Source: Flagellimonas sediminis (lineage in GTDB: Bacteria; Bacteroidota; Bacteroidia; Flavobacteriales; Flavobacteriaceae). From it: a stretch of DNA of 64,000 nt. Where the stretch lies: contig NZ_JAAAMI010000004.1 of the NCBI RefSeq assembly GCF_010500845.1, forward strand, positions 332,260-396,259, written 5' to 3'. Below are positions 17,504-27,587 of this stretch, piece after piece (positions within the stretch are counted from its first letter, which is position 1; each line of letters begins with the position of its first letter). The notes beneath the pieces are model-generated. The model was not told where the DNA came from. It worked only from the letters and a program-made list of their open reading frames with translations, and made no database searches. Made by a program: the position numbers and the translations under genes.

Positions 17504-19846
17504 CTATTCTTTGGTAATGGTTTCGTCAAGGTTGTATATGATTTGTGCGGTGAGCATCAAGGCAGCCGTTTTGGCCTTATCCGTATCCAATTGTTCATAA
17601 TCGCCTACGGCAACCAACTTTTGGGCCTCCTCCTGATTATCTTGATAAAGCGCAAGCGCATTGTGATAGTAATCCATCAATGTAGCACGTTCTTCTTCTT
17701 TTGGGGTCCTTATCAAAATGGTTTGGAACAAATCATCCACATAACTTGAATCATTGGGAGTTTCCAGAATCATTCGCTGTGCCAAAACACGGGCCGCTTC
17801 CAACACCTGAACATCATTTTGTAATACCAATGCCTGTAAGGGGGTATTGGTCTTTTGTCTTCGTACTTCGGAAAAATCGCGATTTGGTGCATCAAAAATG
17901 GTCATTGAAGGTGGAGGGAGTGTTCGTTTCCAAAAAGTATACAAAGACCTTCTATACAGATCTGGGCCTTGATCGGGAATATACTTGGTAAGTACTCCCC
18001 TATCCCCTCCAGCATTGGTTTCTTCCCAAAGTCCTTCAGGTTGATAAGGTCTGACACTTGGACCTCCGATCTCGCGATTTAACAATCCGCTCGTGGCAAG
18101 AATATAATCCCTGATCATTTCCCCACTCATTCTAAAGCGTGGTGCGCGGGCCAGCCATTTATTCTCGGGGTCCAATCGCTTTATCTCGGGATCTATCTCG
18201 GATTTTTGCTGATATGTATCCGACATGATTATTTTTTTTAACAGGTATTTTATGTCCCATCCGTGCTCCATAAAATCCACTGCTAACCAATCCAACAATT
18301 CCGGATGGGTCGGCAAGCTTCCTTGCACACCAAAGTCCTCCGCTGTTTCTACAAGACCTTTTCCGAACAGCATTCCCCATATGCGATTTACAAAAACCCG
18401 TGCAGTCAAAGGATTTTCCGAATCTGTCAACCATTGGGAAAGTCCCAACCTATTTTTGGGCAGGTTTTCAGAAAATTTGAATATCGATTCTGGCATACTC
18501 GGATGCACTGAATCGGTGGGTTGGTCGTATTCCCCCCTATTTAAGATAAATGTCGTTTTTGGAGCGGCATCATTCATCACCATTACATTTAGCTGAGGAG
18601 TTTCCTTCATGTTCACAAAAGACAATATTCCTTCCGTTTCTTCCTGGGTAATGGTAATGAAAGGTGGATCCGCAAAAAAATTGTTGTTTTTTGCTTGAAC
18701 GGCATCCATTTGAAGCCCTTTTTCATCCACTTGATTGAAAAAGGCAAAAACTTCAAAATAATCTTTTTGTGTAATGGCATCATACTTATGGTCATGACAT
18801 CGAGCACATTCCAACGTAAGTCCCAAAATTCCCTTACCCAACGTATTGGTTCGGTCCAGAACATAATTGGTACGATATTCCTCTTGAATAACCCCTCCTT
18901 CCTGAGTAATGGGATGGTTGCGATTAAACCCTGTGGCCAGGATCTGTTCCTTACTGGCATTGGGCAATAAATCTCCTGCCAATTGCCACGTTAAGAAATC
19001 ATTATAGGGCATATTGTTGTTAAACGCATGAATTACCCAATCTCGCCAAGGCCACATGGTCCTGTAACTGTCGTCTTGATATCCATGCGAATCAGCATAC
19101 CGGGCAACATCCAACCATGTCTGGGCCATACGTTCCCCATAGGCTTTTGAGGCCAAAAACGCATCAATGGCCTTTTCAATTCCATCCTCTTCAGTATCCT
19201 GTAAAATTTGCTTTACCACGGTTGGCTCAGGGGGTAAACCCGTAAGATCCAAACTGATCCTACGTATCAATGTTTCATAAGAAGCTTTTGCCGAGGGCTT
19301 CAAGTCATGCTCGGTCAATTTTTTAAGAATAAAATAATCTATTTCATTGTGACCCCATTCCATGGTCTGGTCCAAAGCCATCTCCATTTTCTTGGGAGGG
19401 ATAAAAGCCCAATGTTTCTCAAATTTTGCACCTTGTTCAATCCATTTTTTGATCAATCTCTTTTCATAGGAGTTCAGGGTCAATTTTGAACCTGGTGGCG
19501 GCATGATCTTGGTAGGATCATCCGAAACGATTGATTGGTACGCTTGACTATGTTGCGCGTTTTCGGATACAAACGCAAACTTACCAGGATTCTCTGGTAA
19601 CTCTGCAAATGCCATACTTTCAATATCTAGACGAAGACCGGCCTTTCTTTTATTGGCATCAGGCCCGTGACAGGTGTAACAGTTATCCGAAAGTATGGGT
19701 TTTATGTGGAAATTATAATCCACTGTTTCAGGTAATTTCAATTCGGCATACTCATCCTTTTCAGCAGTAAAGAGGCCTTCTTTTAGTGCATATAGGGTTC
19801 CGGCCAAGCATAAGAGAATGATAAAAACACTTATTCCCTGTTTCAT
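17504..19846 (-). CDS. PSCyt1-DUF1549-DUF1553 cytochrome protein
   Basis: A 780-residue exported protein with N-terminal membrane anchor or signal (residues 4-22). The PSCyt1 domain carries the haem site CYTCHGPDANKRKAGLRL (about residue 56). DUF1549 follows (RISLDLTGLPPEP near residue 194, then the WLDVARYADSHGYQDD motif near 245), and DUF1553 fills the C-terminus (LSQWLTDSENPLTARVFVNRIW near 472, PNRDFSEVRRQKTNTPLQAL near 652). In Planctomycetes and Verrucomicrobia these proteins occur next to sulfatases and glycosidases, and an oxidative step on glycans has been suggested but not proved. First gene of its operon; an operator-like palindrome lies 77-96 bases upstream. Confidence 0.85.
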   Translation of the reverse strand: MKQGISVFIILLCLAGTLYALKEGLFTAEKDEYAELKLPETVDYNFHIKPILSDNCYTCHGPDANKRKAGLRLDIESMAFAELPENPGKFAFVSENAQHSQAYQSIVSDDPTKIMPPPGSKLTLNSYEKRLIKKWIEQGAKFEKHWAFIPPKKMEMALDQTMEWGHNEIDYFILKKLTEHDLKPSAKASYETLIRRISLDLTGLPPEPTVVKQILQDTEEDGIEKAIDAFLASKAYGERMAQTWLDVARYADSHGYQDDSYRTMWPWRDWVIHAFNNNMPYNDFLTWQLAGDLLPNASKEQILATGFNRNHPITQEGGVIQEEYRTNYVLDRTNTLGKGILGLTLECARCHDHKYDAITQKDYFEVFAFFNQVDEKGLQMDAVQAKNNNFFADPPFITITQEETEGILSFVNMKETPQLNVMVMNDAAPKTTFILNRGEYDQPTDSVHPSMPESIFKFSENLPKNRLGLSQWLTDSENPLTARVFVNRIWGMLFGKGLVETAEDFGVQGSLPTHPELLDWLAVDFMEHGWDIKYLLKKIIMSDTYQQKSEIDPEIKRLDPENKWLARAPRFRMSGEMIRDYILATSGLLNREIGGPSVRPYQPEGLWEETNAGGDRGVLTKYIPDQGPDLYRRSLYTFWKRTLPPPSMTIFDAPNRDFSEVRRQKTNTPLQALVLQNDVQVLEAARVLAQRMILETPNDSSYVDDLFQTILIRTPKEEERATLMDYYHNALALYQDNQEEAQKLVAVGDYEQLDTDKAKTAALMLTAQIIYNLDETITKE

Positions 19847-19922
19847 CTTTGAACTTTCCTTTATTTTAAATTAGGTTGTTTTACCAACTCGAACTGAATT
19901 AAATATAGTAAAAATTAATATT

Positions 19923-19942
19923 ATGTATGTACATATGTACAT
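19923..19942. promoter_or_regulatory. Putative GntR operator, site 2 (divergent promoter region)
   Basis: Two overlapping palindromes: ATGTATGTACAT (19923-19934), which fits ATGT-N4-ACAT, and ATGTACATATGTACAT (19927-19942), a perfect 16-base palindrome. The site is between the DUF1553 operon (minus strand, start 19846) and the propeller lipoprotein (plus strand, start 20001), so one bound regulator could control both. Confidence 0.5.
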
Positions 19943-20000
19943 TTTTAATATTTATTGAGTAGTTTTAAAGTGCTTATTATCTTCTTGGAAATCTAATTAT

Positions 20001-21140
20001 ATGATCATATCAATGTCGGGTTATTATAAAAGCACTTTTCTAAGGTTCACTGTGGTAGTACTCACAATTTATAATTTTTCGTGTGCTACACCAAATTCGA
20101 ACATTACTAAAATTATCGATGCGAATATGGTATCCAATGCAGTATCCTTTGACCATTTGATCATGGTAGACAGTATAGGGGTCACAGGAGCGGATGGGGT
20201 GATTTCCTTTCCTCTAAATGACAGCATTTCCGTTTTTATGATGGGTGATTCCTTTTTGTCGCCAGTGGTAAATCATAAAAGGGATGTGAATAGCCCAATG
20301 ATCAATAACACCTTCATTTTAATCAATAAAAACAATAATGGCCATGAGGCACTCTACTCTGGCACGGAAACCAATCCCGATGCTCTATTGAAGCCTACCT
20401 ATGGAAATCCTAAGGAATATTACTGGCCCGGGCATGGGTTTGAAAAAAATGGAACAATACACGTTTTTATGTCACGATTTTTGCATGGAGATTACGATTG
20501 GGGATTTCAATTTTCCGGAACAGATTATATACGGATGCGTGCAAACGACTTTAAAGTCATTTCCCAAGAAGACTTTCCCTTTTCCAATCAAAATAAGGTG
20601 CACTATGGACATTCCATGCTAAACGACGGCAAGCACATCTATCTATACGGAGCCTTTACAGATCGGGGCATTTCCTCCCTTCATGTGGCCAGGGCCACCT
20701 TGAGTGCCGGAAATCATTTGGAAGATTTCAAATTTTACAATGGAAAATCGTGGGACACCAATCCTATGACAAGTACTGCACTACCAGGTGTTAATCAAAG
20801 CGTTCCTGAACAGTTTTCTGTCTTCAAATACAAGAATAAGTATGTTTTGATCTTGATGGCACGTGAATTGGGTGGGGGCAATATATTTTCTTACGTTGCC
20901 GATTCCCCAATAGGCCCATGGAAAAATGAAAAATTACTGTACCACACGAAAGAGCAAAACAACGTAGAAGATAAGGTATTCACCTATAATGCCATGGCAC
21001 ATCCCCAATACATTACCGATGATCGGTTATTGGTTTCCTATTGTGTGAATAGTTTTGATGTCAGTAAAATTCACGAAGTAGATACGGACTACTACCGTCC
21101 CAAATTTTTGTGGATCCCTCTGAATCTCATTTTGGATTAA
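20001..21140 (+). CDS. Beta-propeller lipoprotein (DUF5005/DUF4185-like)
   Basis: A 379-residue exported protein. The start may be the ATG at 20001 or 20013; a hydrophobic segment ends with FSCATPN, which suits a lipoprotein signal (Cys about residue 29). The body has repeated strands with ISVFMMGDSF, YYWPGHGFEKNGTIHVFMSR, HYGHSMLNDGKHIYLYGA and KYKNKYVLILMAR, the pattern of five-bladed propellers of the GH43-like/DUF4185 type. Neither a catalytic triad nor a substrate can be assigned. It converges on the sterol desaturase gene with only seven bases between stops and shares its promoter region with the DUF1553 operon. Confidence 0.6.
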   Translation: MIISMSGYYKSTFLRFTVVVLTIYNFSCATPNSNITKIIDANMVSNAVSFDHLIMVDSIGVTGADGVISFPLNDSISVFMMGDSFLSPVVNHKRDVNSPMINNTFILINKNNNGHEALYSGTETNPDALLKPTYGNPKEYYWPGHGFEKNGTIHVFMSRFLHGDYDWGFQFSGTDYIRMRANDFKVISQEDFPFSNQNKVHYGHSMLNDGKHIYLYGAFTDRGISSLHVARATLSAGNHLEDFKFYNGKSWDTNPMTSTALPGVNQSVPEQFSVFKYKNKYVLILMARELGGGNIFSYVADSPIGPWKNEKLLYHTKEQNNVEDKVFTYNAMAHPQYITDDRLLVSYCVNSFDVSKIHEVDTDYYRPKFLWIPLNLILD

Positions 21141-21147
21141 AACCTAA

Positions 21148-22173
21148 CTAATCAAGTACTTCCGCCTTTTTTAGACCCACATCGGGTTTTTCCATGGCGG
21201 AAAAATAATTCTCCCTTACCACTTTTGCCGTTTTATGGTTTCCGTTATGGTCCCATCCTGGGGGCATTATTGCGTACAATAGCTTGTTCTTGAGTCCTGG
21301 TGCGTTGTACATATCCTTAAACAATGCTATGAACTCCCCGAAATATACATCGATGAAATTGCCACTGTTCACTTCACGTGTTATGCCATACTCTACTTCA
21401 ATTTCCCTATCTTCCTCCTGATACGTTCCGAAAACCCGGTCCCAAATATTCAAAAGGTTACAAAAATTCGTATCCATATACAATGGGTTTCTTGCATGAT
21501 GCACCCTATGATGGGATGGTGTCAGCATTATTTTATTAAGGAACCCAAATCTGGCATCCTTAATCAAATTTTCTCCCACGTGGATGAAGGCCCCATAAGT
21601 ACCGTCTATAAACATGATAATGACCAAGAATTCAGGACGCACTCCCAGTAAAATACATACGGTCGTCCTAATCGCATCGGCGTAGGGTGCCTCAAGAAAG
21701 AAATGCGCATAGACAACCGAAAGATTCATATTTTCAGGAACATGATGTGTTGAATGGAGACACCAAAAAAGTCGGACCTTATGCCCCCAATAGTGATATA
21801 GGAAATGGCCAAACTCCCAAACAATGTATCCGTAAATGAACCAATACCACGTTCGGTTTGTTTTTATTATGGCATGGTCCTGGAACAACCCAATGCAAAA
21901 GGCCACCATGGCAATTGCAATAAACCTGCCTAAAAAACGGTTGAAGAGATAGATCAGGAAATTTACCTTGTAGACCTTGGTATGCGGTTTCTTATATACG
22001 AGTCCCAAAATAAACTCCAATAACATTAAAAGGGGAATGATGGGAAGTATCAGCGCAACAATTCCATCATAGGTTTTTAAAATTCCATAGTTGCCCTCCT
22101 TCACAATTTCCATGATATTGGTTATTCCCAAAAAGCCAATTATTTCGCGGAACACCGATTCAATAAATTCCAT
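21148..22173 (-). CDS. Sterol desaturase/fatty acid hydroxylase family membrane protein
   Basis: A 341-residue membrane protein with four or more helices (residues 30-60, 70-100, 105-130, 185-210). The family's di-iron histidine boxes are present: HFLYHYWGH near residue 121, HSTHHVPE near 139 and SHHRVHHARNP near 220. These enzymes insert oxygen into lipid or sterol C-H bonds, yet the bacterial substrate is unknown. It follows the VCBS/ASPIC gene by 28 bases on the same strand and is the fourth gene of the SusC-SusD operon, an unusual companion for a nutrient uptake pair. Confidence 0.85.
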   Translation of the reverse strand: MEFIESVFREIIGFLGITNIMEIVKEGNYGILKTYDGIVALILPIIPLLMLLEFILGLVYKKPHTKVYKVNFLIYLFNRFLGRFIAIAMVAFCIGLFQDHAIIKTNRTWYWFIYGYIVWEFGHFLYHYWGHKVRLFWCLHSTHHVPENMNLSVVYAHFFLEAPYADAIRTTVCILLGVRPEFLVIIMFIDGTYGAFIHVGENLIKDARFGFLNKIMLTPSHHRVHHARNPLYMDTNFCNLLNIWDRVFGTYQEEDREIEVEYGITREVNSGNFIDVYFGEFIALFKDMYNAPGLKNKLLYAIMPPGWDHNGNHKTAKVVRENYFSAMEKPDVGLKKAEVLD

Positions 22174-22201
22174 TTAATTTTATTTAGATTATTGTATCCG
22201 A

Positions 22202-25200
22202 TTATCGTTGGTTACTTTCCTGCTTTTCCCTTAATTTGAATAGCTTGGGGCGAGAATTATTAATTCCTACCAAAAGCAATTTATGGCCATCTTTGTTCTT
22301 GAGGAGGTTTAAATGCTTCACCTCCCCTTTTAGGAAGAATCCCGATACCTCCGAATTGACAGCAGTAAAAGACCCATCCTTTTCTCCAACCAATACCAGA
22401 CCATAATTGGAATCCAAACGCCCAAACTGAGGTTTAAGGTCTATATCGTTTCCAGCCATGATCAAATCCATGAATCCATCAGAGTTCAGGTCTATGGCCT
22501 CTACGGCATGGATGCTTGACAATTGGGCTTGCATGGGCAACTCTTGAACCTCAAACTCATTGTTACCCAGATTGTGTACCACCACACTTTTGAAAGTATT
22601 GATTTCCTTTATGGTACTTTTCTGCAGCACATCAATGGGAAAAAGTTCCATCATCGACTTGGTTGCATAGTCTGAAAAGGTTGGGCTATTTTTGCCCAAT
22701 TGCGGAATCTGCCTTAAAAGTTCGATTCGGAGATGTATGGGCTTCATTTTTCCTTGTACCTGGCGTGCAAATATTTGCTCAACTGTACCGTTATCATCAA
22801 AATCGTTCACATACATCCTGACAGGCTCATTTTCAAACACATTAAAAAAGGAATTGGAGCCTCGGTTTCCGAGTATCATGTCGTTTCTACCATCATTGTT
22901 GAGGTCCGCAATCTTTATGGTGTTCCATGCTCCTTTATATCCTTCAAGACCGGTATTTTGTGCAGCAAAACCATCAGAAAACTTCTTGAATATCATTGGG
23001 GCCATCCAATCCCCTACTAACAACAGCTCTTTTTGGCCGTCATTGTCCATGTCAGCCCATTGCGCATCTGTTATCATACCAATTTCCATAATTCCTGGCA
23101 TCAATGTCTGTGTCACATTAGAATACCCTCCTTTTCCATTATTCTCGAATAGGTAGTGTTCCGGATTTTTCCCATAGACTCCAACAACACTTCGACTGCC
23201 TATGAAAAGGTCAATGTCCCCATCCCCATCAAAATCATTTGGGGCAATAATGGAGGTATTGGTAGTGGTGGGCAGGGAGCCTTTAGTATTCTCAACAAAC
23301 TTTCCTTTTCCAGTATTGATATAAATCCGTGTTGCATAACTTTCCGTGGGTTGAAATATGTTATTTCCACCAGAGGAAACGATAAGATCGGGCATATTGT
23401 CCCCGTTGGTATCGGCAAAGACAGCTGAAGTATCCTCATAACCTTTGTCCTTTTCAAATATGCCATTGTCAATTTTAAGGAAAGAACCTGTATTCTCTTG
23501 CAGATAGATAGTACCTGCTTGTTCCTTTGCCCCTCCCAGATACAGGTCGTCCAGCCCATCGTTGTTGATATCCCCGACGGCAATGGCAGGGCCCTCCTTT
23601 GACAACATCCTGCTTATGGTGCCCTCGATATTATAATCGTTGTATCTATCCTCAATATGACCGGAAATCCCATGCGCCAACTCCATCATGTATTGCTCAG
23701 CCACTTTGGGGATCACCATTCTTTTCTTGTTGGAATCCGATTGCTCAATGGTGAGTGTTTGGTTGGCTGTTATTCCCGAAAGCAATGAACTGGATTTATC
23801 CGGCCATAGTACCCTAATGGAATCGATTGCCTGCGTGGCCCCGAGACCGAACAAGAGCTCATAATCCACCGAAGATTGAAATCCCCTGCTGGGAATCAAC
23901 TCCTGATAGAAGCTCTGGTTTCCCGAATATATCGTGACCTTACTGCCCACAGCAAATTTGTTTTTCCCCTCTCCCTGTAATTTTACTTTGATGAAATTGT
24001 TTTCTGTTTTACTGGAGGTGTTGTTCCGAAAAACGGAAATTTCCTGGTTTACATTATTTATTACAAGGTCCAGGTCCCCATCATTGTCCAAATCCCCATA
24101 CGCAGCACCATTGGAAAATCCTGGTTTACCTAGCCCCCATTCTTTGGCCCGATCGGTGAAGGTAAGATCATGGTTGTTTTGAAAGGCAAAGTTTGATATG
24201 GGTACGGAGGGTATCTTTTCCATGAACTTGATGGTCTGTTCATTGGTATAGATCCCTGTTCTGCTTGCCGATTCATTGGCAAAGTAATTGATGAAATCGT
24301 TATTGGTGATATCCTTATAGATACCATTGCAAACCAAAATATCCTTATAGCCGTCATTATCCATATCTAGGATAAGGGCGCCCCAACTCCAATCCGTTTC
24401 GGCCACCCCTGAATAATATGCGGTCTCGGAAAAACTGCCATCCCCGTTATTGATCTGCATGGTATTTTGCATAAACTGATTATAAAAATCACGCTCCTGC
24501 ATTTTTTTATGAAGGTCAAAAGTTTCAAAGCCTCCATTGTTCTTGAGCCTTTCGTCGTCCCCAGGCCTCATATCCGTTACAAAAATATCAGGGAAATGAT
24601 CGTTGTTGAGGTCAGCCATGTCGGCACCCATGGATGAAAGACTGGAATGTTGTATATAATTTTTGCTTTCTTCCCTGAATGTGCCATCCCCTTGGTTTAT
24701 ATATAGATAATCCCGTTCGAAGAAATCGTTGGAAATGTATATATCCGGAAGATCATCGTTGTTCACGTCCCCAATGGTGACCCCCAATCCAAAACCGATC
24801 AAGCTACCGTATATCCCACTTTGTTCACTGACGTCCGTAAAATGTCCATTATCGTTCCTCAAGAGTTTGTCCCCCCCTGCCTTAAAAACTTCGGGCACCC
24901 TCCAATCCTCACTTCTCAACTCCCTCAGGTTTGAAAAGCCCAAACTTGTGGGCAATATAAAACTGTTGTTCAGGATATACACATCCAGATCGCCGTCCCC
25001 ATCATAATCAAAAAATGCCGCATGTGTGGTAAAGCCTTCCTCGTCCAGGTTATATTTCGACGCCATTTCCGTAAAAGTGAGATCTCCATTATTGATGAAA
25101 AGCTCATTTTTTTTGTTGGTAATGCCTGCGTTGCATACATAGATATCAAGTAATCCGTCTGCGTTCACATCCACCATGGTGACTCCTGTAGACCACATTT

Positions 25201-25549
25201 TGGTGCCTGACACCCCTGCGGTCTCAGTGATATCCTGAAAAACGAAATCCCCTTTGTTCAAATAGAGCCTGTTCCCACCTTGATTTTTAATCAGATAAAT
25301 ATCCGGTAAACCATCATTGTTGATATCTCCAATCCCTACGCCTCCGCCATTGTAAAAATTGCGATAGGTCAGAATATTGAAATCGGTTCCTATGTGCACA
25401 TCGTTCACAAATTTTATGCCTGTGGATGCAGGGTCCAACTGGGTAAACATCGCATCCTCCGCCATTGTCCGGGTACAGGAACCAATTCCAATTGTAAGGG
25501 CGACCCCCATGATCAAGCAAACGGAAAGCGCTTTAAATTTCAGTCCCAT
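22202..25549 (-). CDS. VCBS/FG-GAP repeat lipoprotein with ASPIC/UnbV domain (CRTAC1-like)
   Basis: A 1115-residue surface lipoprotein (signal ending GIGSC, Cys25). Many repeats carry calcium-binding-like loops such as DINNDGLPDIY, DVNADGLLDIY, DYDGDGDLDVY and DFDGDGDIDLF, which build beta-propellers. Residues about 520-595 form the ASPIC/UnbV domain (VKLQGEGKNKFAVGSKVTIY, then IDSIRVLWPD). Such proteins are often encoded beside SusC/SusD pairs in marine Bacteroidota and may bind glycans or hold the uptake complex together, but their function is not established. 186 bases separate it from susD, so it may have its own promoter or be read through. Confidence 0.85.
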   Translation of the reverse strand: MGLKFKALSVCLIMGVALTIGIGSCTRTMAEDAMFTQLDPASTGIKFVNDVHIGTDFNILTYRNFYNGGGVGIGDINNDGLPDIYLIKNQGGNRLYLNKGDFVFQDITETAGVSGTKMWSTGVTMVDVNADGLLDIYVCNAGITNKKNELFINNGDLTFTEMASKYNLDEEGFTTHAAFFDYDGDGDLDVYILNNSFILPTSLGFSNLRELRSEDWRVPEVFKAGGDKLLRNDNGHFTDVSEQSGIYGSLIGFGLGVTIGDVNNDDLPDIYISNDFFERDYLYINQGDGTFREESKNYIQHSSLSSMGADMADLNNDHFPDIFVTDMRPGDDERLKNNGGFETFDLHKKMQERDFYNQFMQNTMQINNGDGSFSETAYYSGVAETDWSWGALILDMDNDGYKDILVCNGIYKDITNNDFINYFANESASRTGIYTNEQTIKFMEKIPSVPISNFAFQNNHDLTFTDRAKEWGLGKPGFSNGAAYGDLDNDGDLDLVINNVNQEISVFRNNTSSKTENNFIKVKLQGEGKNKFAVGSKVTIYSGNQSFYQELIPSRGFQSSVDYELLFGLGATQAIDSIRVLWPDKSSSLLSGITANQTLTIEQSDSNKKRMVIPKVAEQYMMELAHGISGHIEDRYNDYNIEGTISRMLSKEGPAIAVGDINNDGLDDLYLGGAKEQAGTIYLQENTGSFLKIDNGIFEKDKGYEDTSAVFADTNGDNMPDLIVSSGGNNIFQPTESYATRIYINTGKGKFVENTKGSLPTTTNTSIIAPNDFDGDGDIDLFIGSRSVVGVYGKNPEHYLFENNGKGGYSNVTQTLMPGIMEIGMITDAQWADMDNDGQKELLLVGDWMAPMIFKKFSDGFAAQNTGLEGYKGAWNTIKIADLNNDGRNDMILGNRGSNSFFNVFENEPVRMYVNDFDDNGTVEQIFARQVQGKMKPIHLRIELLRQIPQLGKNSPTFSDYATKSMMELFPIDVLQKSTIKEINTFKSVVVHNLGNNEFEVQELPMQAQLSSIHAVEAIDLNSDGFMDLIMAGNDIDLKPQFGRLDSNYGLVLVGEKDGSFTAVNSEVSGFFLKGEVKHLNLLKNKDGHKLLLVGINNSRPKLFKLREKQESNQR

Positions 25550-25735
25550 TTAATAAAAATCTTATTACATATTCAATCTTATGAGCGGTGCCATCTAGAC
25601 ATTTTTACAAAATGCCTCTTTTATATATGCCGTTTGTAAAAAGCAAGATTGCAAATCCGTCTACGCGGAGAATCATGTAGATCGAATCTGCAATCAGCAA
25701 ATTAACTAAAACTAACTCAACCTAATTCTTTCATA

Positions 25736-27577
25736 TTAATCATATCCGGGATTTTGCTCGATTCCACCCTTGGACCTATTAATTTCCGCCCGTGGAATAG
25801 GCAATAAATAATAGTAATCCCCTGGCCATGCCGCCCTTTGTGTGTTAACAGGACCATACCCAAAGAAAAACTTTCCTCCATCGGACCAGTCCCTGGTAAC
25901 GGTATCCAATCCATTTACTGGATTACTATCAATGTTTCCGGGTCCTGCTTTCCAGCGCAACAGATCAAAAAATCTTTGGTCCTCCAAAGCCAGTTCCACG
26001 GCTCTTTCCTTTCTATAAACTTCTACCAGTTCATCGCCGGTGGCCGTCACGGGAGGCATATTCACCGAAGGTCTGCTCCTGACCATATTGATATATTCCC
26101 TAGCAAGATCTTCATTGCCCAGTGCAATCTGTATCTCTGCATAGTTCAGGTAAAGTTCCGCCAACCTAATCCATGGTGTAACATTGTTGTAATCGTAGTC
26201 CGTGGATGCCCTTGGTCCCTCAAAATCCAATAGCTTACGGAAGGTATATCCCGTTTGCACATTCCAGTGAAAAGGGGTGAGACCACGGTCGAAATAGGTT
26301 TCCGAGTCCCTTCCGAAATCAAACAATTGCTGCCCATTGATCGGGTCTACCTTAGTCGGGTTTTCATCAGGGATATCCGGATTGGCATCTTCCCAATATT
26401 CATAAGTTCTTATCGTAGACTTGGCACCGTCGTTTATATTTACCGGGTCGGTCCCTGGGTACAATACCGTTTCATAAAATCTCGGGTCACGATCCACGAA
26501 GGGGTTTTGAGGATCGTACCCTGCCTCTGGGTTCACGGTAAAATCTTCGTCCAAATAAGGGTATTCACCATTGATCATCTGGAACATGTTCACCAATCTT
26601 TGGGTGGGCATCACTTTTTGCTGTGCATCGAACCCGCTTGGCCAAAAATCATAGTTATACCCCCAGGCCAGACCAAAAGCTTGTGATTCGGTTCCATTAG
26701 GTCCTGTATATTCCCTACCAAATATTACTTCTTCGGTCTTAATGGGCTCCTTAAAGACCTGTATAAAGTCTGGGTGCAAACTATAGCCTTCCGCAAAAAC
26801 AGCCTCGTGGGCGGCTTCGGCAGCCTGCCATTTGGCCAAATCATTGGCAGGATTGTTCAAGGGACTGGCCATATACAACAACATTCGCGCTTTCAGGGCC
26901 AAGGCAGCCCCTTTACTGGCTCTTCCGGTTTCCATGTTCTCCCCATCCAAAAGAGCGGCCGCCTTATCCAGTTCGGACACTACAAACTGAGCCACTTCCT
27001 CATATGAATTTCGTGATACCGGAGTGTCATTTGCTTGGTCCAATGGAACGGAATTGGTTAAAAGGGGAACACCTCCAAAATGACGCAACAATTCAAAGTA
27101 AATATAAGCTCTTTGAAAAGTGGATTCTCCAGTAAGTACTCTAAGCCTATCCGGGTCTATCTCCGTACTTCCTTCTGTCTTTTCAAAAAATATATTGATC
27201 CGATTAATAAAATTGTACGAGTTGGCATAAAGGCCCATTGTAAAATTATCGACCAAGTCCGCAGTCATGTTCCCATCTCTATAGGCAATTGCCCCACCAG
27301 CGTTCTCCACTTGAGTATCCTGAAAGATACCGATATCCGTAACTCCCTCATATCCACCGGCATCGGGTTCGTAATGAGGTCGTATGCCCCTGTAATTCCC
27401 ATTTACATAGTTGGTCAGATACGTTTCGTCCACGAAAACCGCTTCCTCACTGATCCTATCCAGTGGGGTCAAGTTTAAAACATCGTCACTACAAGAATTT
27501 AATGTTACGATCATCATTAAACCTGACATGATGGTCTTTAATAACCTTTTTAAGGTATTAACTCTACTGTCTTTCAT
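25736..27577 (-). CDS. SusD/RagB family outer-membrane nutrient-binding lipoprotein
   Basis: A 613-residue lipoprotein. The start at 27577 (MKDSRVNTLKR) is preferred over the upstream ATG at 27601, because the latter overlaps the susC stop at 27588-27590. The lipobox is TLNSC (residue 29). The TPR-type SusD fold shows in LTGESTFQRAYIYFELLRHFGGVPL near residue 140, KGAALALKARMLLYMASPLN near 210, and the C-terminal WIRLAELYLNYAEIQIALG and RKERAVELALEDQRFFDLLRWK segments. It caps the SusC channel and binds the glycan. The ligand cannot be read from sequence; the locus suggests an alpha-mannose-containing glycan. Confidence 0.92.
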   Translation of the reverse strand: MKDSRVNTLKRLLKTIMSGLMMIVTLNSCSDDVLNLTPLDRISEEAVFVDETYLTNYVNGNYRGIRPHYEPDAGGYEGVTDIGIFQDTQVENAGGAIAYRDGNMTADLVDNFTMGLYANSYNFINRINIFFEKTEGSTEIDPDRLRVLTGESTFQRAYIYFELLRHFGGVPLLTNSVPLDQANDTPVSRNSYEEVAQFVVSELDKAAALLDGENMETGRASKGAALALKARMLLYMASPLNNPANDLAKWQAAEAAHEAVFAEGYSLHPDFIQVFKEPIKTEEVIFGREYTGPNGTESQAFGLAWGYNYDFWPSGFDAQQKVMPTQRLVNMFQMINGEYPYLDEDFTVNPEAGYDPQNPFVDRDPRFYETVLYPGTDPVNINDGAKSTIRTYEYWEDANPDIPDENPTKVDPINGQQLFDFGRDSETYFDRGLTPFHWNVQTGYTFRKLLDFEGPRASTDYDYNNVTPWIRLAELYLNYAEIQIALGNEDLAREYINMVRSRPSVNMPPVTATGDELVEVYRKERAVELALEDQRFFDLLRWKAGPGNIDSNPVNGLDTVTRDWSDGGKFFFGYGPVNTQRAAWPGDYYYLLPIPRAEINRSKGGIEQNPGYD

Positions 27578-27587
27578 AATAAAATTT

